Below, one piece after another: positions 9,166-17,463 of a stretch of DNA of 64,000 bases. Position 1 is the stretch's first letter. Each line of letters begins with the position of its first letter. This stretch comes from Paucilactobacillus hokkaidonensis JCM 18461 (GTDB lineage: Bacteria > Bacillota > Bacilli > Lactobacillales > Lactobacillaceae): positions 744,001-808,000 of the forward strand of contig NZ_AP014680.1 of assembly GCF_000829395.1 (NCBI RefSeq), given 5' to 3'. Made by a program: the position numbers and the translations under genes. Below the pieces are notes generated by a model. The model saw nothing but the letters and a program-made list of their open reading frames with translations. It did no database searches and was not told the origin of the DNA.

Positions 9166-9448
9166 AATCAAATTATTAAAATACAGTGAAAAGATGAGTA
9201 CAAATAAAAGCCTGTTAAGAGAGTTTCTGGTTGGTGGAAAGAAATCTGGCGGTTATTTGGAAGATGGTCTTGAAGTGAGGGTTACTGAGCAATTGCAAGG
9301 TGACCATGGGTGCGCCCATTATTGCGCTATGGTATGTCAGTACCTAGTGAGGGGATATGTGGAAGTGTATCCTAAAATAAGGTGGTAGCACGATTAAAAT
9401 CGTCCTTACTTTTGCAATTTATTTGCAAAGGTGGGGACTTTTTTTATT
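9166..9448 (+). promoter_or_regulatory. T-box riboswitch, probably methionine-specific
   Basis: The untranslated leader carries a Stem I-like region (AAGAGAGTTTCTGGTTGGTGG), a candidate ATG specifier at 9264-9266 in GGAAGATGGTC, the T-box sequence AAGGTGGTAGCACG at 9379-9392, and a terminator stem (GTCCTTACTTTTGCAA with TTGCAAAGGTGGGGAC, 9402-9438) followed by eight T residues. Lactobacillales are known to use Met T-boxes instead of SAM riboswitches for metE-type genes. Uncharged tRNA-Met should promote antitermination and expression of the methyltransferase that follows. An open reading frame over this leader is an artefact. Confidence 0.88.
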
Positions 9449-9491
9449 GGCCAAATTCAAATTCATTAATTTATCAAGGGGAGAAAAACAA

Positions 9492-10613
9492 ATGACAACA
9501 AAAACAAAAATTGGACCATTCAAATACGATATTGTGGGGAGTTTCCTACGTACTCCTGAATTAAAAGATGCGATTGCGAAACACCGGGCAGGGGAATTAA
9601 CCGATGCCCAATTTATCGAGATCCAGCATGCAGAGATTAAAAAACTAGTAGAAATTGAAACACAGCATGGGCTAAAGGCCGTGACAGATGGTGAATTTAG
9701 TCGTAGTTGGTGGCATTTAGATTTTTTATGGGGCCTAAAGGGTGTTAAAAAATATGACTATCGTGAAAGCTATAAGTTCCACGGTGCTAAAACACGAACT
9801 GATAATGCTGAGCTAAATGGTAAAGTGGCATACAATCCAGATCATCCATTCTTTGCTGCATTTGAGTATCTTAATTCAGTGACGCCACAAGGAGTGGTTC
9901 CTAAACAAACAATTCCTTCACCAACAATGTTGTTCAGAGATAATCGGTCTGATAATTGGCCTAATTTTTACGATAACCGGGAAGATTATCTCCATGATTT
10001 AGCTAGTGCATATCATCAAACCATTTTGCATTTTTACGAATTGGGAGCCCGCTACATCCAAATTGACGATACAACGTGGGCGTTCTTAATTAGCAAATTA
10101 AACGAAACTAAAGATCAACCTGAGGTACATGCTAAGTACGAAACATTAGCACAAGAAGCGGTTGAAGTGATTAATGAATTATTGCAAAACCTACCTGATG
10201 ATTTGACAGTGACGACACATGTTTGTCGGGGTAACTTTAAATCAACATTCTTATTCTCAGGTGGCTATGAAGCTGTTGCCAAATATTTAGGACAGTTGAA
10301 CTATGATGGCTTTTTCCTAGAATATGATAATGATCGCGACGGCGATTTTGCTCCATTAGCAACGATTTTTAATGGTCGTAAAGACAAAACAATTGTTTTG
10401 GGATTGTTAACTTCTAAGGATGGACAATTAGAAGATCCGGATGCTGTGATTAAACGAATCAATGAAGCAACACAGTTTGTCCCATTGGAAAACTTGGCCT
10501 TGTCAACACAGTGTGGCTTTGCTTCTACCGAAGAGGGGAATGTGCTAACTGCTGACGAACAGTGGGGTAAGATTGATTTGGTTAAAGAGATTTCGAATAA
10601 GGTTTGGAAATAA
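9492..10613 (+). CDS. MetE-like cobalamin-independent methyltransferase (short YxjG/YxjH form)
   Basis: A 373-aa protein related to the C-terminal catalytic domain of MetE and to Bacillus YxjG/YxjH, which make methionine by methyl transfer to homocysteine; the methyl donor is uncertain. The zinc ligands are visible: His and Cys in THVCRGN, Glu in FFLEYDNDR and Cys in STQCGFAST. The conserved start YDIVGSFLRTPELKDA and DGEFSRSWWHLDFLWGL are family hallmarks. GGGGAGAAA precedes the ATG at 9492; the longer frame runs back through the T-box terminator. Expression should respond to methionine through the upstream T-box. Confidence 0.9.
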   Translation: MTTKTKIGPFKYDIVGSFLRTPELKDAIAKHRAGELTDAQFIEIQHAEIKKLVEIETQHGLKAVTDGEFSRSWWHLDFLWGLKGVKKYDYRESYKFHGAKTRTDNAELNGKVAYNPDHPFFAAFEYLNSVTPQGVVPKQTIPSPTMLFRDNRSDNWPNFYDNREDYLHDLASAYHQTILHFYELGARYIQIDDTTWAFLISKLNETKDQPEVHAKYETLAQEAVEVINELLQNLPDDLTVTTHVCRGNFKSTFLFSGGYEAVAKYLGQLNYDGFFLEYDNDRDGDFAPLATIFNGRKDKTIVLGLLTSKDGQLEDPDAVIKRINEATQFVPLENLALSTQCGFASTEEGNVLTADEQWGKIDLVKEISNKVWK

Positions 10614-10631
10614 ATTAAGATTATATGATTT

Positions 10632-10760
10632 TTTATTGCTGAAACGTGTTTTTTCAGCCAGGGTCCTAGGGCTAAGCTGATTATTTCATGTTCGCCAAGA
10701 GCCGCGAACACGAGATAATCAACTTAGCCTACGGAACCTTAACGGCTGAAAAAACACTCT
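10632..10760. repeat. Dispersed long-palindrome element, copy 2
   Basis: Runs from TTATTGCTGAAACGTG to CACTCT in the orientation opposite to copy 1. The arms CAGCCAGGGTCCTAGGGCTAAG and the inverted CTTAGCCTACGGAACC...GGCTG form a long hairpin. It starts 19 bp after the methyltransferase stop and ends 8 bp before an AGGAGG ribosome-binding site. Confidence 0.75.
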
Positions 10761-10777
10761 ACATAGGAGGCGAGAAA

Positions 10778-10916
10778 GTGCAACTTAGAAAAATTTATTA
10801 CTTACATTCAAGTAAAATTACTACTGCTGTTTTTCTTGCTGGGGACGGTATTGGTGATCATGTCATGTGGATTAACTGGTGAAGATAACTTGAGAACGTT
10901 GTTGGTTTATTGCTGA
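10778..10916 (+). pseudogene. Possible frameshifted small membrane peptide gene
   Basis: AGGAGG is spaced well for the GTG at 10778, which opens a 34-codon frame starting MQLRKIYYLHSSK. A second frame, from about 10812 to a stop at 10914, encodes a strongly hydrophobic stretch LLLLFFLLGTVLVIMSCG that resembles a signal or lipoprotein segment but has no start of its own. A single small indel would join them. I do not recognise a family, and this may be chance. Confidence 0.25.
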
Positions 10917-11159
10917 AACGTGTTTTTTTCAACCAGGCTCCTAGGACTAAGTCGATTATCTCATGCTCGACAAGAGCGCGAACACGAGATAATTCACTTA
11001 GCCTACGAAGCCTGACCGGTTGAAAAAACACTCTACTGCTGAAACGTGTTTTTTCAACCAGCCTTCTAGGGCCAAGCTAATTATCTTCCGTTCGCCAAGA
11101 ACACGAACAAAAGATAATTCACTTAGCCTACGAAGCCTAACCGGTTGGAAAAACACTCT
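10906..11159. repeat. Dispersed long-palindrome elements, copies 3 and 4 in tandem
   Basis: Two more copies of the same palindrome family stand head to tail (about 10906-11034 and 11036-11159), each beginning TGCTGAAACGTGTTTTTTC and ending AAACACTCT. They resemble copy 2 closely, with scattered compensating differences in the arms. The last copy ends 5 bp before the AGGAGG of the second methyltransferase gene. Confidence 0.78.
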
Positions 11160-11178
11160 TATAATAGGAGGAACTCAC

Positions 11179-12329
11179 ATGACATTACAAAGTACACAAA
11201 CATTCACAAAACGCACTACATCACCTTTTCGATTTGACGTTGTTGGTAGTTTTTTACGGCCTGCTGCCTTGAAAGAAGCTCGTGGTAAATTTGCTAAGAA
11301 GGAAATTACTGCTGACGAATTGAAAGCTGCTGAAGATAAAGCGATTATTCATTTGATTCAACAAGAAGAAACTGCTGGAATTAAATCAATTACTGATGGA
11401 GAATTTCGTCGTAGCTGGTGGCACTTAGATTTCTTCTGGGGACTCCAAGGAGTTGCTAAATTAACTGCAGGCAAAGGGTACGTTTTCAATGATGAGGTTA
11501 CTCGTGCTGAAACTTCTGGTTTAACTGGAAAAATCAGTGGTGAAAATCATCCATTTGTAGAACACTTTAAGTTTTTACGCGACCATTTGAGTGATCCCGC
11601 TACTGCTAAACAAACGATTCCTGCTCCTGCACAATTTTTAGCTGAATTACAACGTCCTGAAAGCGTTGAACAAACGCGTAAATTCTATACTACCGATGAA
11701 GAATTGATTCCTGCAATTGCACAGGCCTATAAAACAGTGGCACTGGATCTTTATAATGAAGGACTTCGGGTCTTACAATTGGATGATTGTACTTGGGGGA
11801 TGCTTGCCGGATTCAATGCTGGTGCTAAAGATAAAGAGATTATCAGTGCAGATGAAATTGAAGCCTCAAAGGAACAATATGTTCAAGTAAACAATGAATT
11901 TTTGGAAGGACTACCAGAAGATTTAATTGTGAATACACATGATTGCCGTGGTAATTATCATTCTACTTGGGCTTCAGCCGGTGGCTATGATGTTGTTGCT
12001 GATCCATTGTTTACTCGTGAAAAGGTGCTGCCTTTTTCTTGGAATATGATAATGATCGTTCAGGTGGCTTTGAACCACTAGCTAAGGTGCATGATGATCA
12101 GCTAGTGGTACTTGGACTGGTTACATCAAAGAATGGCAAGTTGGAAGACAAACAAACCGTAATTAATCGAATTCATGAAGCTGCTAAGTATATTTCATTG
12201 GATCAACTTTGTTTAAGTACTCAATGTGGGTTTGCATCAACTGAAGAAGGAAATGTTCTGACAGAAGAACAACAGTGGGCCAAAATTAAGTTGGTTAAAG
12301 AAGTAGCACAAGAGGTTTGGGGCGATTAA
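11179..12329 (+). pseudogene. Second MetE-like methyltransferase, frameshifted
   Basis: A paralog of the gene at 9492: SPFRFDVVGSFLRPAALKEA at the start, DGEFRRSWWHLDFFWGL, and the zinc ligands THDCRGN, LEYDNDRSGGFEPL and STQCGFAST. The frame breaks near 12025-12027 in GAAAAGGTGCTGCC: one base appears to be missing, so the first frame ends prematurely at 12081 with unrelated residues while the homologous remainder (from about 12027 to 12329) reads in another frame. AGGAGG precedes the ATG at 11179. Either a real disabling mutation or a sequencing error; the rest of the protein looks well conserved, suggesting a recent event. Confidence 0.85.
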
Positions 12330-12369
12330 CTAAGCCACTGTGCAATGAATAAAATTCAAAAGAATGAGA

Positions 12370-12400
12370 AGTTGACAAAATATTTTGTCGACTTTTTTTG
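12370..12400 (+). terminator. Terminator after the second methyltransferase copy
   Basis: AGTTGACAAAA and TTTTGTCGACT form a hairpin followed by seven T residues. The remaining stretch to the next gene (12401-12653) holds a promoter and an AT-rich leader with no gene that I can see. Confidence 0.7.
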
Positions 12401-12456
12401 TTGTATTAATGTCGTGAATCCAGTCATCATAGTCCAATTAAAGTTCATGATCTAAA

Positions 12457-12485
12457 TTGACAACTAAAAGTTTCAGGTGTATCTT
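12457..12485 (+). promoter_or_regulatory. Possible promoter of the aminotransferase gene
   Basis: TTGACA at 12457-12462 and a weak TATCTT at 12480-12485 with a 17-bp spacer. The resulting leader would be about 160 nt long, but no known leader motif was recognised in it. Confidence 0.4.
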
Positions 12486-12653
12486 ATCTATTATGAGAAA
12501 AGGATTAGATCTCACATAATTTTATAATATTGGAGGGATACACGAGGATTTATCAATAGTTCTACTTTTTTACCTGAGTAATTTACATAATTTGTTCAAG
12601 CGTCAAAATATTACAAAATCAGAGCTAATACAAATAAAAGGAGATTATTTAAA

Positions 12654-13838
12654 ATGACATATCATTTTTCAGATCGTGTACCAAAGTCAGACGTTGACCC
12701 AGTTGGAGATATCTTAAAAGTTGCTGGTGATCCCAAAGTCATGTCGTTTGCTGGTGGACTACCAGCTCCTGAATTGTTTCCAGTTAAACAAGTTAAGGCA
12801 GCGGCAGACGCTGTTTTTGATGAAAAGGGTCAGGCAGCTTTACAGTATGGTTCATCCCAGGGGGTACCTGAATTACGCGACGTGATTGTGGATCGTCTAA
12901 AAGTTGAAGGAATCGAAACTGATACTGATCATGTGATGGTTGCTACCGGATCACAGCAGTCAATTGATCTGACTGGAAAGATGTTTCTTGATGAAGGTAG
13001 TGTGGTTATCGTTGAAGATCCTACATACTTAACTGCTGTAGACGTTTTCCGTTCTTACGGAGCTCGATTTGTTGGCGTTGATATGGACGAAGATGGAATG
13101 AAAATGGATGCCCTAGAACAAGCTTTAAAGGATAATCCAGAAGCCAGATTAATTTATACAATTCCAACTTTTCAAAATCCAACTGGACGAACAATGACGT
13201 TAGAGCGGCGTAAAAAGCTGGTCGAATTGGCCGTTAAATACGATGTAATGGTTTTGGAGGATAATCCGTACGGTGCTATTCGTTGGGAAGGTGATAACTT
13301 GCCTTCACTTAAATCAATGGATACAACTGGGCATGTGATTTACATGGGCACATTGTCTAAAATCTTGGCACCAGGGTTACGGTTGGGTTGGGTAGTAGCT
13401 GAACCAGCACTAATCAAGAAGTATACGATGATGAAGCAATCTGCTGATCTACATACTGATAGCTTAGCCCAATATATTGCGGCCAAATATTTTGCCCAAA
13501 ATGATATTAACGCCCATATTGCCACAATCACTGCTTTGTATCATAAGCGTGAACAATTGATGGTAAATGCGATTGATAAGTATTTTCCTGCAGGTGTTAC
13601 GCACAGTAATCCAGAAGGTGGAATGTTCTTATGGGTTATGGTTCCTGGTGTTCAGGATACACAAAAATTATTCGACGCGGCGTTGAAACGCAATGTTGCG
13701 ATTGTTCCAGGGGATCCATTCTTTGGGAATGAAACGATCCCTGGTACATTTAGAATGAATTATTCAAATACACCGGAAGATAAAATTGAAGACGGTGTAA
13801 AACATCTAGCAGAAGCAATTAGTGAAGTGATGAAATAA
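12654..13838 (+). CDS. PLP-dependent aminotransferase, class I/II (LysN/AraT-like)
   Basis: A cytosolic fold-type I aminotransferase of 394 aa. The PLP-binding lysine is K236 in GTLSKILAPGLRLGW; FAGGLPAPELFP near the start and IPTFQNPTGRTM are typical of the MocR-related 2-aminoadipate/aromatic aminotransferase branch. GGAGA precedes the ATG. Such enzymes in lactobacilli transaminate aromatic, branched or methionine-type amino acids; the precise substrate is not readable, but its position beside the methionine genes makes a role in amino-acid turnover plausible. Confidence 0.87.
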   Translation: MTYHFSDRVPKSDVDPVGDILKVAGDPKVMSFAGGLPAPELFPVKQVKAAADAVFDEKGQAALQYGSSQGVPELRDVIVDRLKVEGIETDTDHVMVATGSQQSIDLTGKMFLDEGSVVIVEDPTYLTAVDVFRSYGARFVGVDMDEDGMKMDALEQALKDNPEARLIYTIPTFQNPTGRTMTLERRKKLVELAVKYDVMVLEDNPYGAIRWEGDNLPSLKSMDTTGHVIYMGTLSKILAPGLRLGWVVAEPALIKKYTMMKQSADLHTDSLAQYIAAKYFAQNDINAHIATITALYHKREQLMVNAIDKYFPAGVTHSNPEGGMFLWVMVPGVQDTQKLFDAALKRNVAIVPGDPFFGNETIPGTFRMNYSNTPEDKIEDGVKHLAEAISEVMK

Positions 13839-13889
13839 AAAATAATTACTTGAATATTTGAGTACTAAAAAAATTGATTTATGCTTGAT

Positions 13890-13923
13890 AAAATAGGACT
13901 GTCCTTATGGATTGTCCTATTTT
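13890..13923 (+). terminator. Terminator after the aminotransferase gene
   Basis: AAAATAGGAC and GTCCTATTTT form a 10-bp stem with a 14-nt loop about 50 bp past the stop; the T residues lie within the right arm. The stretch from here to 14146 holds the LytTR-type promoter P1 and no gene I can support. Confidence 0.55.
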
Positions 13924-13980
13924 AGTGAGTTATAACATGATAATTAAACTTCAATCTAAAATTACTGAAATAAAATAATG

Positions 13981-14043
13981 ACGTTAAAACAAAACTTTTA
14001 TACGTTTATAATCTAATCGTATTTCACTGCCGACTTGTAATAT
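13981..14043 (+). promoter_or_regulatory. LytTR-type bacteriocin promoter P1
   Basis: Direct repeats ACGTTAAAA (13981) and ACGTTTATA (14002) are spaced exactly 21 bp start to start, with a TAATAT -10 at 14038, 36 bp from the right repeat. This is the architecture of plantaricin-type promoters bound by PlnC/D-like regulators. The segment is homologous to P2 at 18198 well beyond the repeats. It drives the small membrane protein gene at 14147 rather than a bacteriocin. Confidence 0.8.
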
Positions 14044-14146
14044 GATATATAAAGTAAAAATAATTATAATCAAACGGACTGTTTTACAAACTGAAATGTC
14101 GGTTAATCCGCATGTTATAATAGTTATTGTCGGAGTGTGATTTATT

Positions 14147-14341
14147 GTGAATAATATATTAATAAATATGATTATCAGAGTGTTACTATCATTGGTGATG
14201 TTCACTGTTTCGTTTAGTTATGTTTACAGCTATAAAAACAAAAAATTTAGAGTTAATAGCTGGCGAAAAATAGGCGGTATTATTTTGATGGTTATTAGTA
14301 TTGCTTATTTGATATATTCATTTAAAGGTGTTTTATTTTAA
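14147..14341 (+). CDS. Small two-TM membrane protein, bacteriocin immunity candidate (paralog of 18695)
   Basis: A 64-aa protein with two hydrophobic helices (about 3-24 and 43-62) separated by a charged loop YKNKKFRVNSWRK. It is about 75% identical by eye to the product at 18695-18901, which directly follows a two-peptide bacteriocin pair. GTG start with GGAG upstream. It lies behind P1 but no bacteriocin gene intervenes, so it may be an orphan immunity gene left after loss of its partner peptides. Function is inferred from context only. Confidence 0.65.
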   Translation: MNNILINMIIRVLLSLVMFTVSFSYVYSYKNKKFRVNSWRKIGGIILMVISIAYLIYSFKGVLF

Positions 14342-14370
14342 TGTGTCATAGCTGATTAATAAATATAACT

Positions 14371-14407
14371 GTAATTCAATTAAGTTGAATTACGGTTCTA
14401 TTTTTGT
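14371..14407 (+). terminator. Terminator, duplicated at 18960
   Basis: GTAATTCAA and TTGAATTAC form a stem followed shortly by a T-run (CTATTTTTG). A near-copy follows the paralogous gene at 18695-18901, so the duplication spans promoter, gene and terminator. Confidence 0.65.
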
Positions 14408-14507
14408 ACGATTATATTGAATTGTTTGACGTTAAAAAATAAATGAGTAAAAGTGCTTAAAGGTTGTGCATAATGTTATTCGTACTGAATTTTATTAGGG
14501 GGATAAC

Positions 14508-15263
14508 ATGAAACATAAAAAATGGTTTTTATTAATTATTCTAGTAGCAATAATTGGAACTGCAATATTTGGTTTGAATAGCACTAATCATGCAAGTCAG
14601 TCGAAGAAAGATGCACATAAAACAAATACTTACATCGTTAAGGCGGCAAAAAGTAAGCTATATCGGGCAGAATATGTATCCGCCGAATATACCAGTTTAA
14701 CCAAGATTCCAAAAGAAAAGTTACTTGTTAATGATGGCGATCACGTAATTAAAGGGCAGAAAATATCCACTAGTTGGACTACCGCACCAATTAGCGGTGT
14801 TTTTTCTAATGATAAAGCCAGTGAAGATAGGATTTATAACTCACCAGGTTTGATTCAATTTAAGGTTTCGGAAAACGAACGGTCTAATTTTTCTCAAAAT
14901 AAATCAGTGACCATTGAATCATTAACCGATCAAAGATCAAAATTTCAGGGAACCATCAAGAGTATTTCTGCTCGGCCAGTGGCAGGTGGAGTGACGGCAC
15001 TATCTGAGTACAAAGTAACGGTCACGCCAGATGATCCAAACATGACCAACAGTATGTTTTTTGGAAAACATTTCAGTATTAAGGTTGGGGATGATGATTT
15101 AGCCATTCCTACAAAATATGTAACAAAATCAAATCAGGTAAACGAAAAACGATCAGGGTCTGGTTGGACTAAGGCTAATTTAAAGGTTGATTCAATTAGC
15201 AATGGATACTGCTATGTTAGTAAAAGCAGCATTCCTGTTGGAACGGAGCTGAAGCAACCATGA
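14508..15263 (+). CDS. MacA-like membrane-fusion/adaptor subunit of an ABC module
   Basis: A 251-aa protein with an N-terminal membrane anchor (about residues 5-24) and an extracytoplasmic domain with a lipoyl/beta-barrel-like layout (VNDGDHVIKGQKIS, then a short spacer to VTVTPDD). The GGGGGATAAC site precedes ATG 14508. It overlaps the ATPase gene by 4 bp and belongs to a three-gene MacA-ATPase-MacB-type set like Bacillus YknXYZ. Similar modules provide immunity or export for antimicrobial peptides; that role here is inferred from its place in a bacteriocin locus. Confidence 0.7.
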   Translation: MKHKKWFLLIILVAIIGTAIFGLNSTNHASQSKKDAHKTNTYIVKAAKSKLYRAEYVSAEYTSLTKIPKEKLLVNDGDHVIKGQKISTSWTTAPISGVFSNDKASEDRIYNSPGLIQFKVSENERSNFSQNKSVTIESLTDQRSKFQGTIKSISARPVAGGVTALSEYKVTVTPDDPNMTNSMFFGKHFSIKVGDDDLAIPTKYVTKSNQVNEKRSGSGWTKANLKVDSISNGYCYVSKSSIPVGTELKQP

Positions 15264-15949
15264 AAAATGCTAGTGTTGTAGTAACTGGATTAACCAAAAA
15301 ATTTGATGTGATGAAACAATCATTGACGGTATTAGAAAATCTCAATTTTGAAATTAAGCAAGGCGAGTTTGTTTCCATCGTTGGAGAATCCGGTTCTGGT
15401 AAATCAACGCTTTTAAATATTTTAGCGTTATTGGATAATTCATTTGAGGGTCAATATGAGCTAGCGGGTCTGGATATTACTAAATTAAAAGATCGCCAAT
15501 TATCGCTATTACGACGAGATAAGATTGGGTTCATATTTCAGGATTTTATGCTATTACCTAATTTAACGGTTGAACAAAATATATTATTGCAAATGGAGTA
15601 TTTAACACCAGTCCAACAAAATAAAGTGACAGTCGATTACGTTGAATTCCTACTGCAAAAAGTCGGCTTAATAGAGCGAATAAATTATTTGCCTGCACAA
15701 TTATCTGGTGGACAAAAGCAACGAGTTGCGATTGCACGGGCTTTATTAAACCAACCTGACATTATTGTTGCTGATGAGCCCACAGGGGCATTGGATTCCA
15801 AAACGTCGGTTCAAATTTTGGAGTTATTACAAAAGTTTAATGAATCTGGGCAAACAGTCATTGTGGTAACGCACAGTGAAAAGCTGGCCAAGCAAACCGA
15901 CAGACAACTATTAATTCATAACCGATCAATTGATGAGGTAACCAAATGA
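15260..15949 (+). CDS. ABC transporter ATPase (MacB/LolD type)
   Basis: A 229-aa ATP-binding subunit. Walker [10 protein letters not shown] is at residues 42-50, the signature LSGGQKQR near 150, Walker [10 protein letters not shown] just after, and a switch His in VVTHSE. The sequence [17 protein letters not shown] is typical of the LolD/MacB/YknY branch. It overlaps the adaptor gene upstream and the permease gene downstream by 4 bp each, so the three are translationally coupled and should act as one complex at the membrane. Confidence 0.9.
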   Translation: MKNASVVVTGLTKKFDVMKQSLTVLENLNFEIKQGEFVSIVGESGSGKSTLLNILALLDNSFEGQYELAGLDITKLKDRQLSLLRRDKIGFIFQDFMLLPNLTVEQNILLQMEYLTPVQQNKVTVDYVEFLLQKVGLIERINYLPAQLSGGQKQRVAIARALLNQPDIIVADEPTGALDSKTSVQILELLQKFNESGQTVIVVTHSEKLAKQTDRQLLIHNRSIDEVTK

Positions 15950-17112
15950 AGTATTTTCTTAGAAATAGAATTAAAACATTGTTAGCTTTTCCAAAGCAAA
16001 ACGGTGCTGTCTTGATTTCAGTGATTGTTGCAATGATTAGTGTATTGGCCATTATTGCTACCGGCAATGGAATGGCCGATGGGATTGCTAATCAGTTGAA
16101 ACCGGCTAGCACTAAAAAGATTAGTTTTTTATACTCTAATAAAGACGGAAATAGTGGCAACTTAACTAGCGAAGATATTGCTTGTTTGAGATCAATGAAG
16201 GAAGTAAGAAAGGTCACGATATCAAGTGACACTGATAGTGCAAATCAGAATATAGATTTTAACAATTCACAACAACAAGCCACTGTGGGAAACATAAATC
16301 GATTCAATAATTTAAAAATGGTGGGTAGTCATAAAAAACTGACAGATAATAATTCTTCCAATGTCTGGATTAATCGAGGAGCTTCATGGATTCGGCCAAG
16401 TGAATATAAAGGTTTATTGGGTAAGAAGGTATTAATTGGAGATCAAGAATTTAATGTTGCTGGGGTGTATCAAACCTCGTTGTTAGATGGTGGTGATCTA
16501 CCTGATGTGATTTTACCAGCGACTACGTTTCATCAATTGGGGTTAAAAGTCCCCCACGATGAATTAGATATTCATTTTCAGCTAAATAAGGGAGAAAAAT
16601 TACCGACGTTAGAAGATAAGATACTGCATCGGTTGACTAACTTTAGTGCGGCTGGCGGTGCGGGAGATTTTTTGGTGTTAGATGACACAATGTTGTCCAG
16701 TTCAATGCATAAATTAGTAAAACATATTTCAACCTTTATTGTTTTCATTTCCAGCATGTCGCTTATTGTCTCTGGCTTAAGTATTTTAAATAATTCTTAT
16801 GCCAACATTGCAATGCGGTCGCCGGAGATTGCCTTAAGACGTGTTTTAGGTGCCAGTCAAAAAAAGATTCGGAATCAGTTTATTGCGGAATCGATTTTAT
16901 TGTTGCTGACAGGTGTGATTATCGGTGGAGTGGGGGCAAAACTGGTTGTTACCGTGTTAGCGATGTTTAAAGTAAAAGTTAGTTTAGATTTGTTTCAAAT
17001 TTGTATGGTTGGATTGGTACCACTGTGTATTGGTTTTATCGCCAGCGTTGGGCCAGCCAACATTGCGGGGAAGAAGAACATTACGACCTTATTGAGGACT
17101 GAGTACAGTTAA
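15946..17112 (+). CDS. ABC transporter permease, FtsX/MacB type
   Basis: A 388-aa permease with one N-terminal membrane segment (about 20-42), a large extracellular domain, and three C-terminal segments (about 255-275, 310-335, 345-370) in the MacB/FtsX arrangement. MRSPEIALRRVLGASQKKIRNQF is the usual coupling region of this family. It completes the adaptor-ATPase-permease module that starts at 14508. This architecture does not form a classic importer; it more likely senses or removes membrane-active peptides. Confidence 0.82.
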   Translation: MKYFLRNRIKTLLAFPKQNGAVLISVIVAMISVLAIIATGNGMADGIANQLKPASTKKISFLYSNKDGNSGNLTSEDIACLRSMKEVRKVTISSDTDSANQNIDFNNSQQQATVGNINRFNNLKMVGSHKKLTDNNSSNVWINRGASWIRPSEYKGLLGKKVLIGDQEFNVAGVYQTSLLDGGDLPDVILPATTFHQLGLKVPHDELDIHFQLNKGEKLPTLEDKILHRLTNFSAAGGAGDFLVLDDTMLSSSMHKLVKHISTFIVFISSMSLIVSGLSILNNSYANIAMRSPEIALRRVLGASQKKIRNQFIAESILLLLTGVIIGGVGAKLVVTVLAMFKVKVSLDLFQICMVGLVPLCIGFIASVGPANIAGKKNITTLLRTEYS

Positions 17113-17162
17113 GTGGATGCGAAGATCACAACCTGTGTATTTCTATTGGGAGGTGTTCTAAC

Positions 17163-17354
17163 ATGAAATTCAATAAATACTTTTTTAAAAATTCACTTTT
17201 TTGGTTGGGATTAGTGTTGATGGCATCTGTTTTATCATTAATTCCAGTTTTTCCAGCGCATTCAGTTTGTTTCACAACTTTATGGTGGATTAACGTTACC
17301 GAGCCAATTGTTGGATTGATATTGATTGTTACATCAGTATTAACCAAAAAATAG
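17163..17354 (+). CDS. Small two-TM protein, immunity-like (similar to 22640)
   Basis: A 63-aa membrane protein with GGGAGG eight bases before the ATG. The N-terminal pattern (KFNKYFFKNSLFWLGLVLM) is similar to the product at 22640-22831 (K-F-Y-K...FWFGLIFM), which follows the second bacteriocin pair. Both have two hydrophobic helices and basic ends. I regard it as a bacteriocin-associated immunity or accessory protein by context; no characterised family was recognised. Confidence 0.6.
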   Translation: MKFNKYFFKNSLFWLGLVLMASVLSLIPVFPAHSVCFTTLWWINVTEPIVGLILIVTSVLTKK

Positions 17355-17463
17355 TACCTTAATACAGATTGGTAAAAATACGATATATTCATTAGAATGT
17401 AAGCTAAGTTTGATTTTAGCTGAAAAAATTATTTAATTTAAAGTATGGGAGATTTAATTCAAA

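Noticed and set aside
9131-9388. 85-codon open frame ahead of the methyltransferase
   Set aside because: It lies over the T-box leader, which explains the conserved sequence; no suitable start site or protein family.
10688-10882. 64-codon open frame starting inside palindrome copy 2
   Set aside because: Its first half is the palindrome arm and it has no ribosome-binding site at its start; only the GTG at 10778 has one.
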